Shown here in pieces: positions 15,700-24,767 of a DNA stretch of 39,317 nt. How positions within the stretch are numbered: position 1 is the stretch's first letter; every line of letters starts with the position of its first letter. The DNA comes from Verrucomicrobiota bacterium. Its GTDB lineage: Bacteria; Verrucomicrobiota; Verrucomicrobiia; Opitutales; Opitutaceae. The notes under the pieces were generated by a model, which saw only the letters and a list, made by a program, of their open reading frames with translations, did no database searches and was not told where the DNA came from. Both the position numbers and the translations under genes were made by a program. The stretch lies in contig JACQWL010000102.1 in assembly GCA_016209255.1 (NCBI GenBank), positions 1 to 39,317 of the forward strand. The letters are read 5' to 3'.

Positions 15700-16377
15700 A
15701 TGAAGAACTCCATCCAATCACTTGTCGCGCTCGGGGCTTTCGGGGCTTTCGCGCTCGCCGGCCTTGCCCAACCGGCGATCAATCTCCGGGTCGTCGACAT
15801 GGCCAAGCTCTACGACAATCATTACAAGACCGTCGAGCAAAACGCCAAGATCCAGAGCGATGACCAGAAGGCGCAAGAGGAAGTCGACAAGATGAACAAG
15901 GAGGGCAACGTGCTCGTCGAGGAATACAAGGCCCTGAACGAACAGTCGACGAATCCCGCCCTTTCGGCCGACGCGAAGAGCAAGGCGCAGAACGATGCGC
16001 AAAAGAAGCTCGAAGCGATTCAGCAGAAGAAGAACGAAATCGGCACGTTCATCCAGAACACGCGCAATTCGCTCCAGCAGCGCCTGCAGACCTTTCGCAG
16101 CCTCATGCTGGAGGAAATTGGCAAGGTCGCGGCGGACGTGGCCAAGCGCAAGGGGGCGACCATTCTCATCGACAAGGCCGGACCGTCGCTCATCGGCATT
16201 TCGAACCTCGTGTATGTCGATTCCGGTTTTGACATCACCGACGAGGTGATGAAGGAGATCAACAAGGATCGCCCTGCCAGCGCGACGGTGGCCCCAGCCA
16301 CTCCCGCACCGGCTGCCGCGCCCGCCGCCGCGGGCTCCCCGACGATCACCGTCCCGGGTGTCGCGCCGAAGAAGTGA
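15700..16377 (+). CDS. OmpH/Skp family periplasmic chaperone
   Basis: The family holds unfolded outer-membrane proteins in the periplasm and hands them to the BAM complex. The 225-residue product has a signal peptide (MKNSIQSLVALGAFGAFALA). It then has INLRVVDMAKLYDNHYKTVE, a long charged helical segment rich in Lys, Glu and Gln (~45-135), the conserved end NLVYVDSGFDITDEVMKEIN, and a Pro/Ala-rich tail. The order bamA-ompH-lpxD is the usual one, although a terminator here separates ompH from lpxD. Confidence 0.92.
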   Translation: MKNSIQSLVALGAFGAFALAGLAQPAINLRVVDMAKLYDNHYKTVEQNAKIQSDDQKAQEEVDKMNKEGNVLVEEYKALNEQSTNPALSADAKSKAQNDAQKKLEAIQQKKNEIGTFIQNTRNSLQQRLQTFRSLMLEEIGKVAADVAKRKGATILIDKAGPSLIGISNLVYVDSGFDITDEVMKEINKDRPASATVAPATPAPAAAPAAAGSPTITVPGVAPKK

Positions 16378-16406
16378 CCATCGTCGTTAATTCTTGATTT
16401 TTCCTG

Positions 16407-16440
16407 CGCCCCGTTCGTTCGCGAGCGGGGCGATTTTTTT
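16407..16440 (+). terminator. Rho-independent terminator after ompH
   Basis: CGCCCCGTTCG (16407-16417) pairs with CGAGCGGGGCG (16422-16432, one G-T pair) and is followed by ATTTTTTT. It should end most transcripts from dnaB-bamA-ompH, so lpxD probably has its own promoter or depends on read-through. Confidence 0.87.
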
Positions 16441-16490
16441 GTCGCGTTTGCTGAATTGCATGGCGCAGGGAAACCCCCACGATTGCACCC

Positions 16491-17543
16491 ATGCAGGTTT
16501 CGTTCACCGCGGCCGACATCATCGACATCACCCGGCCGAAAGCAGTTCGCGGCGCAACGACCGAGACCATCCGGGGTCTCGCCGCGCTCTCTGTCGCCAC
16601 GGCGGGCGATCTTTCGTTCCTGGGCAGCACCAAGTACAAGACGCAGGTGGCGGCGACGCGCGCGTCTATCGTGCTTCTGCCCCCCGACTTCACCCGCGAA
16701 CCGGGGAGCAACCAGCTGTTTTTGCTCGTCGACAATCCGTCGGTTGCGCTCGCGCGGGTTTGCGCCCGGATCGAGCAGGCACTGTGGCCGAAACCGGCGC
16801 CGGGGATTCACCCCTCCGCATCGATTGCCGCCGATGCGAAGATTGCCGCCACCGCCACCATCGGCCCGCTGTGTGTGGTCGAATCGGGTGCCGTCGTCGG
16901 TGAGCGCACCCACCTGCAGGCATTGGTGTTTGTCGGTCGAACCGCGGTGATTGGCGACGACTGTTGGTTGATGCCCGGTGTGGTTGTCGCAGCGGAGTGC
17001 GAAGTCGGACAACGGGTGCGTCTTCAGCCCGGGGTCGTCATCGGCTCGGATGGTTTCGGTTATGAGTTCGTGTCCGGCCGCCACGAGAAAGTCCCGCAGG
17101 TCGGCAACGTTGTGGTCGGCGATGATGTCGAAATTGGCGCCAACTCCACGATCGATCGCGCCCGTTTCAGTCGCACGAGCATCGGGGAGGGCACGAAGAT
17201 CGACAATCTTGTCCAGGTGGCGCACAATGTCGTCATCGGCCGGCACTGCCTGCTTTGCTCGCAGGTTGGCATCTCGGGCAGCACGACGCTCGAGGACTAC
17301 GTCGTGCTCGGTGGCCAGGCCGGGGTTGCGGGCCACCTCACGGTGGGCAAAGGCGCGAAGGCCGGGGGCAAGGCCGGCATCACCACGGATGTTGCCGCTG
17401 GCGGTTTCGTCATCGGCATGCCGGCGATGCCCTATCTGCTCGAGCGCCGCATCGTTGTGCTGCAGCAGCGGCTGCCGGACCTCTTCAAACGCGTCGACGC
17501 GCTTGAAGCCCAGCTCCGTGACACAGAAAAGACTTCCTCCTGA
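16491..17543 (+). CDS. lpxD: UDP-3-O-acylglucosamine N-acyltransferase
   Basis: LpxD adds the N-linked hydroxy-acyl chain to UDP-3-O-acylglucosamine in lipid A synthesis. The 350-residue length is normal. The N-terminal domain carries [20 protein letters not shown]. From ~105 there is a left-handed beta-helix of hexapeptide repeats ([20 protein letters not shown]), then [10 protein letters not shown] and [17 protein letters not shown], which includes the catalytic His, and [22 protein letters not shown]-terminal helix follows. prs starts 28 bp downstream. Its presence shows the cell makes lipopolysaccharide. Confidence 0.96.
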   Translation: MQVSFTAADIIDITRPKAVRGATTETIRGLAALSVATAGDLSFLGSTKYKTQVAATRASIVLLPPDFTREPGSNQLFLLVDNPSVALARVCARIEQALWPKPAPGIHPSASIAADAKIAATATIGPLCVVESGAVVGERTHLQALVFVGRTAVIGDDCWLMPGVVVAAECEVGQRVRLQPGVVIGSDGFGYEFVSGRHEKVPQVGNVVVGDDVEIGANSTIDRARFSRTSIGEGTKIDNLVQVAHNVVIGRHCLLCSQVGISGSTTLEDYVVLGGQAGVAGHLTVGKGAKAGGKAGITTDVAAGGFVIGMPAMPYLLERRIVVLQQRLPDLFKRVDALEAQLRDTEKTSS

Positions 17544-17570
17544 CCGAGGCCATCGCAAGATGGGCCATGC

Positions 17571-18518
17571 ATGAGCGAATCGCGGCTTAAGATCTTCACG
17601 GGTACCTCCAATCGTCCTCTGGCGGAGGAAATATGCCGCTCGATCGGCGAGCCGCTGGGTGAGGCTACCGTCACGAGCTTTCCCGATGGCGAGTCCTTCG
17701 TGAAAATCAACGAGAACGTTCGCGGGCAGGACGTGTTTATCATCCAGTCAACGTGTCCGCCCACCAACCATAATCTGGTCGAATTGCTCATCATGATCGA
17801 TGCCGCGCGCCGTGCGTCGGCGCAGCGCATCACCGCGGTGCTGCCGTTCTACGGTTACGCGCGCCAGGATCGCAAGGACCAGCCGCGGGTGCCGATCACC
17901 GCCAAACTCGTGGCGAACCTGCTCGTGGCCGCTGGCGCCACGCGCATCCTGACGATGGACCTGCACAGCCAGCAGATTCAGGGCTTTTTCGACATCCCGG
18001 TCGATCACCTCTTTGCCTCGCCGGTTTTCTTTGAGCACTTCGCGCGAACCAAGCGGGAGAATCTCATTGTCTGCTCGCCCGACGTCGGGGGCATGAAAAT
18101 GGCCGCCGCGTATGCCGACGTGCTCGGCGCCGGCCTTGCTCTCGTCGCCAAGAAACGCAAGAGCGCGACCCGGGTCGAGGCCATCAACGTCGTCGGCGAG
18201 GTTGACGGCTGCGACGTTCTCATCGTGGACGATATCACGGAGACCGCGGGCACCCTCACGGCCGCGGCGAAGATCTTGCACGAACACGGCGCGCGCAGCA
18301 TCCGTGCCGCGGTGAGCCACTGCATTCTCAACGAGGTGGCGATCGAGCGTCTCAAAAGCGGGCTGATCGATGAACTGATCACCACGAACTCCACGCCGGT
18401 GAACACCCACGGCATTCCGGTCACCGTCCTCAGCATTGCCTCGCTGCTCGGACAGGCGATTCAACGCATTAACACCAACGAAAGCGTGACGAGCCTTTTC
18501 CGCGTCAAGGGATTCTGA
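17571..18518 (+). CDS. prs: Ribose-phosphate pyrophosphokinase (PRPP synthetase)
   Basis: The enzyme makes PRPP from ribose 5-phosphate and ATP, feeding purine, pyrimidine, His and Trp synthesis. The 315-residue length is normal. Motifs are IFTGTSNRPLAEEICRSIG, SFPDGESFVKINENVRGQDV, the flexible loop FYGYARQDRKDQPRVPITAK, TMDLHSQQIQGFFDIPVDHL and the PRPP loop IVDDITETAGTL, where many homologues have DDMIDTAGT. pyrE, a PRPP user, lies 1.6 kb away on the other strand. Confidence 0.97.
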   Translation: MSESRLKIFTGTSNRPLAEEICRSIGEPLGEATVTSFPDGESFVKINENVRGQDVFIIQSTCPPTNHNLVELLIMIDAARRASAQRITAVLPFYGYARQDRKDQPRVPITAKLVANLLVAAGATRILTMDLHSQQIQGFFDIPVDHLFASPVFFEHFARTKRENLIVCSPDVGGMKMAAAYADVLGAGLALVAKKRKSATRVEAINVVGEVDGCDVLIVDDITETAGTLTAAAKILHEHGARSIRAAVSHCILNEVAIERLKSGLIDELITTNSTPVNTHGIPVTVLSIASLLGQAIQRINTNESVTSLFRVKGF

Positions 18519-18621
18519 CCGGATGCCCCGGTCTCGGACGGGCCGCGCGAGGCGTGTGACCCGCCTGGCGCCGTCTTCTCCCCGGAACATTCCCCCCTGC
18601 CGCTTGGTCGACCGTCTACCC

Positions 18622-20049
18622 ATGAACTCCAGATCCTTCCTCCGCCCCATCTTGTTCGCTGCGCTCGTGTCCGCCATCGCCGTCGATGCTGACGCCCGGG
18701 AGCAAAAGAAATCCGGTGCGCCGAAGGAGAAGCCGGCGCTGCAGGTCGACAGCACCCCGATCTCCGATGGCAGAGCCGGCGTGGTGATGAGCTATGCGGA
18801 TGTGGTCGAGCCCGTGCAGAAAACGGTGGTGTCGATCTATTCGACGAAGAAGATTAAGGAACGCATCCGGACGAATCCGCTTTTCCGCCAGTTCTTCCCG
18901 CATCTGCCGCCCGAGGAGCGGGAAAGCATCCAGGAAGGCCTTGGTTCCGGGGTGATTGTCTCCGCCGACGGCTATATCATTACCAACAACCACGTCGTGG
19001 AGGGTGCGGATGAATTGAAGGTGTCGCTCAGCGACGAGCGGGAGTACGTCGCCGCGGTGATCGGAACCGATCCAAAAACCGACATCGCCGTCATCAAGAT
19101 CCAGGCGGACAAACTGCCCGTGGTGACGCTTGCGGACAGTGACAAGCTGCGGGTGGGCGACGTCGTATTCGCCGTCGGCAATCCGCTCGGAGTTGGCCAG
19201 ACGGTGACCATGGGAATCGTATCGGCCAAGGGCCGGAGCGTCGGAATCCTCGGCGATATTGGCGGCTACGAAGACTACATCCAGACCGACGCCGCCATCA
19301 ACATGGGCAACTCGGGGGGCGCGTTGGTCGACGCCCGCGGACGGCTCGTCGGGGTCAACAGTGCGATTCTTTCTCCCTCGCGCGGCAACATCGGCATCGG
19401 CTTCGCCATTCCGGTGAATCTTGCCGCCTCGATCATGAACAGTTTGATTGAGACCGGCACCGTGGCGCGCGGTTACCTCGGTGTCAGCACCGAGAGCGTC
19501 ACGCCCGACATCGCCGAGCAACTCGGGCTGGCGAGGGAAACCAGAGGGGTGGTGATTTCCGACATCATTCCCGGCAGTGCGGCCGAAAAAGCCGGGCTCA
19601 AGCGAACCGATGTCGTCCTTGCGGTCAACGAGCATCCCGTCTCCACGCTGGAGGAATTGCGCCTCCTGATTGCCCAGATGACACCCGGCACCGTCGCCCG
19701 GCTGAAGGTGGTGCGCGACGGGAGGGAACGGATGATGAATGTCACGCTCGACAAGGCGGCCGACAAGCCGGATGAACTTTTCTCCGGCGTGACGGTGAAA
19801 CCGCTCACCCCGGAAGATCGACGCCGGCTGAACATCGACCCGCGGGTCAACGGACTGCTCATTACGGACGTTGCCGAAGACTCGCCGTTTCGAAACCAGC
19901 TTTTGGCCAACGCGGTGATCATGGAGATCAACCGCATGGCGGTCTCCGACCTCGCGGCGGCCAAAGAAGCGTTGCTGCTGCAACCCAGCCGGGCGTTGCT
20001 CGCAATTTACCTTCGTGGCTCCGTCCGTTTCGTGGTCGTGGCAAAGTGA
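18622..20049 (+). CDS. Do-like periplasmic serine protease (DegP/HtrA family) with two PDZ domains
   Basis: I chose the ATG at 18622, which gives a clear signal peptide (MNSRSFLRPILFAALVSAIA, cleavage near DADA|RE); the upstream in-frame stretch is arginine-rich noise. The mature protease degrades or refolds damaged envelope proteins. Its catalytic triad is His124 (TNNHVVEG), Asp154 (KTDIAVIKI) and Ser231 (NMGNSGGAL). Two PDZ domains follow at ~283-370 (ARGYLGVSTESVTPDIAEQL) and ~385-470 (RRLNIDPRVNGLLITDVAED). The 475-residue length fits DegP/DegQ. It lies 103 bp after prs and convergent to pyrE. Confidence 0.95.
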   Translation: MNSRSFLRPILFAALVSAIAVDADAREQKKSGAPKEKPALQVDSTPISDGRAGVVMSYADVVEPVQKTVVSIYSTKKIKERIRTNPLFRQFFPHLPPEERESIQEGLGSGVIVSADGYIITNNHVVEGADELKVSLSDEREYVAAVIGTDPKTDIAVIKIQADKLPVVTLADSDKLRVGDVVFAVGNPLGVGQTVTMGIVSAKGRSVGILGDIGGYEDYIQTDAAINMGNSGGALVDARGRLVGVNSAILSPSRGNIGIGFAIPVNLAASIMNSLIETGTVARGYLGVSTESVTPDIAEQLGLARETRGVVISDIIPGSAAEKAGLKRTDVVLAVNEHPVSTLEELRLLIAQMTPGTVARLKVVRDGRERMMNVTLDKAADKPDELFSGVTVKPLTPEDRRRLNIDPRVNGLLITDVAEDSPFRNQLLANAVIMEINRMAVSDLAAAKEALLLQPSRALLAIYLRGSVRFVVVAK

Positions 20050-20106
20050 CGTGGGCGGCGGGCCGCGCCAGGGCTCGCCTGCCCGATCCATGACTGGCGC
20101 TCGTCT

Positions 20107-20682
20107 TCAGCTGCCTGGCTTTTCCACGGGAATTTTTGCCAGCCAATCGGGAACGGCATCGGCGGGATAGGTGGGAAAGCTGAGTTCGAGCAACGAAATC
20201 GCTGGAACATCAAAGCGGGCCACGCCTGCGCTGCGATCGACCAACATCGCGATGCCGGCCGTCCTGCCGCTGGCGCGCCGTACGATGTCGAGACATTCAA
20301 GCACCCGTCCACCGCGGGTGACGACGTCTTCGACAACCAGCACCGGCTCGCCCGGTTCGAGGGTGAAGCCACGGCGCAGCACAAGGGCGTTGTTCTCCTT
20401 CTCGGCGAAAATGTAGCGTGCCTTCGCCCGGCGCGCGACTTCCTGACCAATGACCAGGCCGCCCATCGCCGGCGCGAGGACGGTGGCAAAGATCACGCCG
20501 CGTGCCTGCGCTTTCGCGAGCAGCATTTCCGCGAGACGCTCCACGGCATCCATGCGCTGGCAGACCTGGGCGCACTGAAAGTAGTGGCCGCTGTGCAGTC
20601 CGGAGCGGAGGACGAAATGGCCCTGCAGCAGGGCGCGAGTGCGGGTGAAAATGTCCAGGATCTCCTGTTGAATTGCGTCCAT
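20107..20682 (-). CDS. pyrE: Orotate phosphoribosyltransferase
   Basis: The enzyme converts orotate and PRPP to OMP in pyrimidine synthesis. I chose the ATG at 20682 (MDAIQQEILDIFTRTRALLQ), nine codons inside the longest frame, because PyrE homology begins there. Motifs are GHFVLRSGLHSGHYFQCA, VLAPAMGGLVIGQEVARRAK, FAEKENNALVLRRGF and the PRPP-binding loop VLVVEDVVTRGGR. The length of 191 residues is normal. It is convergent with the protease gene (57-bp gap) and divergent from the metallo-beta-lactamase-fold gene (81-bp gap). Confidence 0.96.
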   Translation of the reverse strand: MDAIQQEILDIFTRTRALLQGHFVLRSGLHSGHYFQCAQVCQRMDAVERLAEMLLAKAQARGVIFATVLAPAMGGLVIGQEVARRAKARYIFAEKENNALVLRRGFTLEPGEPVLVVEDVVTRGGRVLECLDIVRRASGRTAGIAMLVDRSAGVARFDVPAISLLELSFPTYPADAVPDWLAKIPVEKPGS

Positions 20683-20713
20683 GCGGAGACGCTGCGCCAC
20701 CCGCGGCAAAAAA

Positions 20714-20727
20714 CAAAATCAATTTTG
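20714..20727. promoter_or_regulatory. Small palindrome in the pyrE/MBL divergent gap
   Basis: CAAAAT and ATTTTG arms flank CA in the 81-bp region between two divergent starts. Its AT-richness stands out against GC-rich surroundings. It could be an operator or promoter element; no factor can be named. Confidence 0.3.
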
Positions 20728-20763
20728 CTTGTTCAGCGGGGTTTCGTTTAGGCTGCGTCTGTC

Positions 20764-21612
20764 GTGACAAAACCGGCCACATTCCCCCTCGAGGACGAAC
20801 TGGGCGACGTGCTGGAGAAGGCGATTCGCCGGGCTGGCCTCTCCGGGGAGGCGCTGGCCTTGCGCGCCGGCGTGCCGCTCGGCAAGATTTTCGACGCGAT
20901 CGACTACCGCGCCGATCTCACCGGTGAGGAATTGCGGCGGCTGGCGGCGGTGCTGCGGCTGAATGAAGTGGGTCTGTGTGCCCTCGGCAGCGGGCAGTAC
21001 CCGCAGCCGGAGATCGGCGCATTGCCGTTTTGTGTCTGGCCGTTGCGCATGCCTCATGGCATCGGTGTCGCAAACGCCTATCTGGTCGGCGAGTGCGACT
21101 CCGCTCGCGCCATTTTGTTCGATACCGGCGCGGGCATTGAGGCGCTGGAGGCCGTCTGGCCCCGGTGCATCCGGCAGCTTGACGCGGTGTTTCTCACCCA
21201 CGTCGAAGCCGAGCATGCGGGCGGACTTTGCGATGTCGTCGCACGCTTTGGCGTCCGGGCGGCGTTCATTCCCCTCGGTGCGGTCGCGCCCTGTGGTCGT
21301 GGCTTCGGTGAAGAAGAGCCGCAGGTTTTCGGACCGCTCGAGGTGAGGGCTTTCACGACTCCCGGGCACGCCGCGGCGCACAATTGTTATCTTGTCCGCG
21401 CCCCGGCAGCGTGCAACGGCGGCTCCCTGCTTGTCTCGGGCGACCTGATCTTCGCCGGTTCGGTGGGCGGCGCCTATTTCTCGCATGAACAGCTGCAATC
21501 GAGCCTTCACCGGGTGCTCGGCGCTACGCCACCGGCGACGGTGATTGCCCCGGGCCACGGCCCAATGACGACGGTCGAGAACGAACTTCGCTTCAACCCA
21601 TTCGTAATGTAA
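20764..21612 (+). CDS. Metallo-beta-lactamase-fold protein with N-terminal helical domain and altered metal-site motif
   Basis: The start is GTG at 20764 and the product has 282 residues. Residues ~10-75 look like a small helical HTH/XRE-like domain (AGLSGEALALRAGVPLGKIF; LTGEELRRLAAVLRLNEVGL). The rest is a glyoxalase-II-like MBL fold: NAYLVGE, ILFDTGAG, FLTHVEAEHAGG (146-154), TTPGHAAAHN (His202), VSGDLIFAGSVGG (Asp227) and IAPGHGP (His265). The usual HxHxDH motif reads H146-x-E148-x-E150-H151, so one His and the Asp are both Glu. Metal binding or the reaction may be changed, or the protein may be non-catalytic. The substrate is unknown. It stands alone between pyrE and tRNA-Pro. Confidence 0.85.
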   Translation: MTKPATFPLEDELGDVLEKAIRRAGLSGEALALRAGVPLGKIFDAIDYRADLTGEELRRLAAVLRLNEVGLCALGSGQYPQPEIGALPFCVWPLRMPHGIGVANAYLVGECDSARAILFDTGAGIEALEAVWPRCIRQLDAVFLTHVEAEHAGGLCDVVARFGVRAAFIPLGAVAPCGRGFGEEEPQVFGPLEVRAFTTPGHAAAHNCYLVRAPAACNGGSLLVSGDLIFAGSVGGAYFSHEQLQSSLHRVLGATPPATVIAPGHGPMTTVENELRFNPFVM

Positions 21613-21653
21613 AGACGGACCCGCCCCCCCCGCAACGAGGGGAGAACGGAAAA

Positions 21654-21730
<77 letters not shown>

Positions 21731-21755
21731 ACATGGACTTATCTCATCAGTAATC

Positions 21756-21768
21756 CCTGATAATCAGG
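21756..21768. repeat. Short palindrome upstream of tRNA-Pro
   Basis: CCTGAT and ATCAGG flank a single A, 26 bp outside the tRNA 5' end, between the tRNA and the integrase remnant. It might be a regulatory or recombination site; nothing further supports either. Confidence 0.25.
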
Positions 21769-21867
21769 CTATTCCGTGAGTCACCAACAGTTCGCTCGTG
21801 TCTCAGGTTTAGTTACCTCTGGTCGTCGTTTCCCAGATATTGTGAAATATTCTGTGATATCCAAACC

Positions 21868-22416
21868 ATGAGCAATTCAACCCAAGTCGCGCTAAGGATC
21901 ATTCCGTTCAAGTACCCGAGCGGCCACCTGACCAATCGGGTCACCGGCACGATCCGCGGCGAACGTGTGCAAAAGAACTTTCCCGCCGATGCAGAGGCGA
22001 GAACGTTCATGAATGGGTTGGTTGCTGCCGCTGGGCAAGGGAAATCTGCCCCGCAACGCGTCACGACGACAAACCTGCCACGGGACGTGGATTTGCGCGA
22101 GGCGGAGATGATCGCGATCACGATCCACTCCGGCGGACCGAGGTCAAAGCGCGCCGCGTCTTCCCTTCATTGCGGACGCAAGGTTGGGGCTGCCGCGATG
22201 AATTGGCAGCCAAATTCTTCCTGGGAGGCAAACGGGCTTTGTAATCCAATAGATGACGAACGCATCAGGCCGATTTTGCTTGGCGCCGAACAGTGTCAAT
22301 GGGACCAACTGAGTTTGTCCTTTGCAGGGTGGACGGAAGGCACAGACTTTCGGACCTCCGGAACTGACTCCAACCCAATTGTGCACCGTGGTGCAAAATT
22401 GGCTCATGGCGCTTGA
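21868..22416 (+). CDS. Truncated tyrosine-recombinase (integrase) N-terminus
   Basis: The first ~80 residues resemble the N-terminal arm-binding region of phage-type integrases as found in Opitutaceae: VALRIIPFKYPSGHLTNRVT, then GTIRGERVQKNFPADAEART and TTTNLPRDVDLREAE. After that (about position 22108) the frame has no integrase character. The core-binding and catalytic domains (R...HxxR...Y) are absent, so the product cannot recombine DNA. The frame stays open by chance to 22416. It starts 138 bp beyond the tRNA-Pro 5' end, suggesting a decayed integrated element. The family call rests on memory of similar N-termini, not on a search. Confidence 0.55.
   Translation: MSNSTQVALRIIPFKYPSGHLTNRVTGTIRGERVQKNFPADAEARTFMNGLVAAAGQGKSAPQRVTTTNLPRDVDLREAEMIAITIHSGGPRSKRAASSLHCGRKVGAAAMNWQPNSSWEANGLCNPIDDERIRPILLGAEQCQWDQLSLSFAGWTEGTDFRTSGTDSNPIVHRGAKLAHGA
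22376..22401. promoter_or_regulatory. 26-bp near-perfect palindrome upstream of the TonB-dependent receptor
   Basis: Outer arms CAATT/AATTG and inner arms TGCACC/GGTGCA are arranged symmetrically around a central GT, with one mismatched pair. It lies ~195 bp before the receptor start, at the end of the integrase remnant. The inner arms look like half-sites of an NtrC box, but the spacing (2 bp) is shorter than in that box. A dimeric repressor or activator site is plausible. Confidence 0.4.
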
Positions 22417-22596
22417 TTGCGCCTCAGAGCACGACGTCATCCCGGGATGCCCGCCGGGCCCGGAGGTCCCGGCGCCGCCCTCGCACTGCCATCCGCCGAC
22501 GAATCTCGACGGCATGCCGCACCTTCGGGCAGGGGTGGACCGTCTTGACATCGGTCGCGGCGCTGAGCAACGACACCTGACGACATCCAGAACTCG
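22417..22596. other. Upstream region of the TonB-dependent receptor
   Basis: No gene is seen. The region holds a TTGACA near 22537-22542, but no matching -10 at normal spacing, so the promoter cannot be placed with confidence. Confidence 0.3.
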
Positions 22597-24699
22597 ATGT
22601 ACACCACCCACAACGACCGGCGTTTTCGCCTCATCGCAACCATTGCTGCCACAACCTGGCTGTTCGGAGGCCACCTTGCGGCCGCCGAGCCAAAAACGAC
22701 CGAGATGGATCCGTTCAAGGTGGCGGCGGAATTCGGCCTGGAGGGCCTGCGCATCCAGAATTCGAATTCCGCGATCAATCAATCCCGGCTCGAGCTGCAC
22801 GGAGTCGGACAAATGCAGGACGTGTCCGGCCTGGCGCCGAACCTGTTTTCGAACAACAGCGACACGCGCGGTTTCGGCGATGTCCTCGCCCTGCGCGGTG
22901 TCGCCAACTCGATATTCTTCAGCGCCCCGGCGGTCGTGCTCTCGATCGACGACGTGCCGGGCGGTTCGGTCTCCTCGTATCCGAGTGCGCTGTTGACCAT
23001 CGACACGCTGGTGGTGAAGGCCGGGCCGCAGGGCACCGACTACGGGCGAAATGCGCCCGGTGGCGTGATCGACATCCGGACGCGGGCGCCCGGGGCCAAG
23101 CATCAGGGAAACGTCCAAGTCGAATACGGTTCGTTCAACCATTCTGCGGTCCAGGCGGCCTTCGATGGTCCGCTGAGCGACAAGGCCGGTTATGCCGTGA
23201 GCGTCGGCCTCGCTGATCGCGATGGATATGTGGAGAACACGTTCCGGAAACTATCCGCCGACGATCGTCGTTCCCTGGCGGGGCGCGGCGCGCTTTATTG
23301 GCGGCCGGACGACAAGCTCCAGCTTCGCTTCGGCGTGGCCATGGAAAAGGTCGGTGACGACGCGGTGCGCTTGAGCTCGCTCGCCAGCCGCGACCCGTTC
23401 GCCGTTTCGTCCGACCTCAATGGGGAGACGAAGATCGACCGCCTTCAGCTTTCCTTTCAGGCCAGGAGGAAGTTCGATTGGGGAACAGTCACCGCGACGA
23501 CTTCGCGCCAGGATTGGGATCTCAATCCCTCGTCGACGGATCTCGATCTGTCGTCGCTGCCCCTCGCGTTTTCCCGGGTGGCTCAAGGCGAAGAGGCCTG
23601 GACCCAGGAAATCCGTTTTGAATCCACGCCGGGTTCCAACAAGGCGCAATGGCGGGCGGGATTGTTCTACTTCGATTCCAGCATCGACGGCGACGCCCTC
23701 CGCGAATTCATCGTGCCGCCGGGGGCGTTTGTCCCGCGGGGGTTCGTGCAGACGGAGCGGACGGTTTTCACGATCGGGCAGACGAACCTGGCTGGTTATG
23801 CGAATATCGACCGGCCCTTGACGGAGAAATCGATCCTCAAGCTCGGGCTTCGCCTCGAACACTCCGAGTCCGAGATGGACCGGTCGAAGACGAGCTCGAA
23901 CAATTTTGGCTTTCCGGTTCCGCCGGATCCCCGTCTCAACCGCTCCCAGAACCACGACGACGTTTCGCTCAGTGCGGGGCTGGTGCATGCCGTCTCTGAC
24001 TCCCTGAGTCTGGTGGCGAGAACGTCGCTGGCGCACAAACCCGAAGGTTACAGTGCGTTCACGGGCAATCCGCAACTCGCGCGCTTCGGCCGCGAGCGGC
24101 TCTGGTCGAGTGAAGCCGGCGCCACCTTTGGCCAGCCCAAGGGCCGCTTCGGCGGCAGCGTGCTCGGTTTCTGGTCGGTGATTGACGGGTATCAACTCGA
24201 ACGAACGGTGCCGAATTCCACGGATTTCGTCGTGGTCAACGCCAAGACCGTCACGTCCCGGGGCATCGAGGCCAAGTTCATGTGGACTCCCGTCGAGCGC
24301 GTGTGGTGCGATTTTCAGATCGGCTGCACCGACGCGAGATTCGACGATCACCGCGATGCCACGGGCACCAGCGTCGATGGCAATCACGTCCCGTTCATCC
24401 CCAAGCTCACCCTCCGCACCGGCGTCACCGTGGATCTCGCCAATGGGCTGTCGGCCAACGTGAGCTGCACGGCGGTCGGCCGATCGTTCTTTGACGAGCG
24501 AAACACCGCGACATTCTCGCAGAAGAGCTACGGCATCGTGAGCGCCCAGCTCCGTTACCGCATCGAGCAGTGGACGATGGCGCTTTACGGCCACAATCTC
24601 TTCGAGCGGGATTACTACCAGTTCATCAACCCGGAAATTTTCGCCGGCAGCCCGGGAGCACCGCGAAGAATCGGCGTGCAGCTTTCCTACCACTATTGA
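22597..24699 (+). CDS. TonB-dependent outer-membrane receptor
   Basis: The family pulls scarce substrates (ferric siderophores, cobalamin, oligosaccharides and others) through a gated barrel using TonB energy. The 700-residue product has a signal peptide (RLIATIAATTWLFGGHLAAA), then TEMDPFKVAAEFG, a form of TonB-box region common in Opitutaceae. A plug domain follows (LALRGVANSIFF; VLSIDDVPGGSVSSYPSALL; IDTLVVKAGPQGTDYGRNAP; GGVIDIRTRAPGAKHQGNVQ). The remainder is an amphipathic beta-barrel ending RRIGVQLSYHY, with a terminal aromatic residue. The substrate cannot be told from sequence. The next gene begins only 68 bp on, which favours co-expression. Confidence 0.92.
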   Translation: MYTTHNDRRFRLIATIAATTWLFGGHLAAAEPKTTEMDPFKVAAEFGLEGLRIQNSNSAINQSRLELHGVGQMQDVSGLAPNLFSNNSDTRGFGDVLALRGVANSIFFSAPAVVLSIDDVPGGSVSSYPSALLTIDTLVVKAGPQGTDYGRNAPGGVIDIRTRAPGAKHQGNVQVEYGSFNHSAVQAAFDGPLSDKAGYAVSVGLADRDGYVENTFRKLSADDRRSLAGRGALYWRPDDKLQLRFGVAMEKVGDDAVRLSSLASRDPFAVSSDLNGETKIDRLQLSFQARRKFDWGTVTATTSRQDWDLNPSSTDLDLSSLPLAFSRVAQGEEAWTQEIRFESTPGSNKAQWRAGLFYFDSSIDGDALREFIVPPGAFVPRGFVQTERTVFTIGQTNLAGYANIDRPLTEKSILKLGLRLEHSESEMDRSKTSSNNFGFPVPPDPRLNRSQNHDDVSLSAGLVHAVSDSLSLVARTSLAHKPEGYSAFTGNPQLARFGRERLWSSEAGATFGQPKGRFGGSVLGFWSVIDGYQLERTVPNSTDFVVVNAKTVTSRGIEAKFMWTPVERVWCDFQIGCTDARFDDHRDATGTSVDGNHVPFIPKLTLRTGVTVDLANGLSANVSCTAVGRSFFDERNTATFSQKSYGIVSAQLRYRIEQWTMALYGHNLFERDYYQFINPEIFAGSPGAPRRIGVQLSYHY

Positions 24700-24767
24700 C
24701 GAGCGAAAGTTGTTGCCCCCGCGGGCAGAATCCCGAATTCGTGTCCCTCCATCCCCGCTTTAGTCCC

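Noticed and set aside
22395-22425. Possible sigma-54 promoter after the 26-bp palindrome
   Set aside because: A TGGC-like -24 element exists, but no GC at the fixed spacing of the -12 element; it does not meet the consensus.
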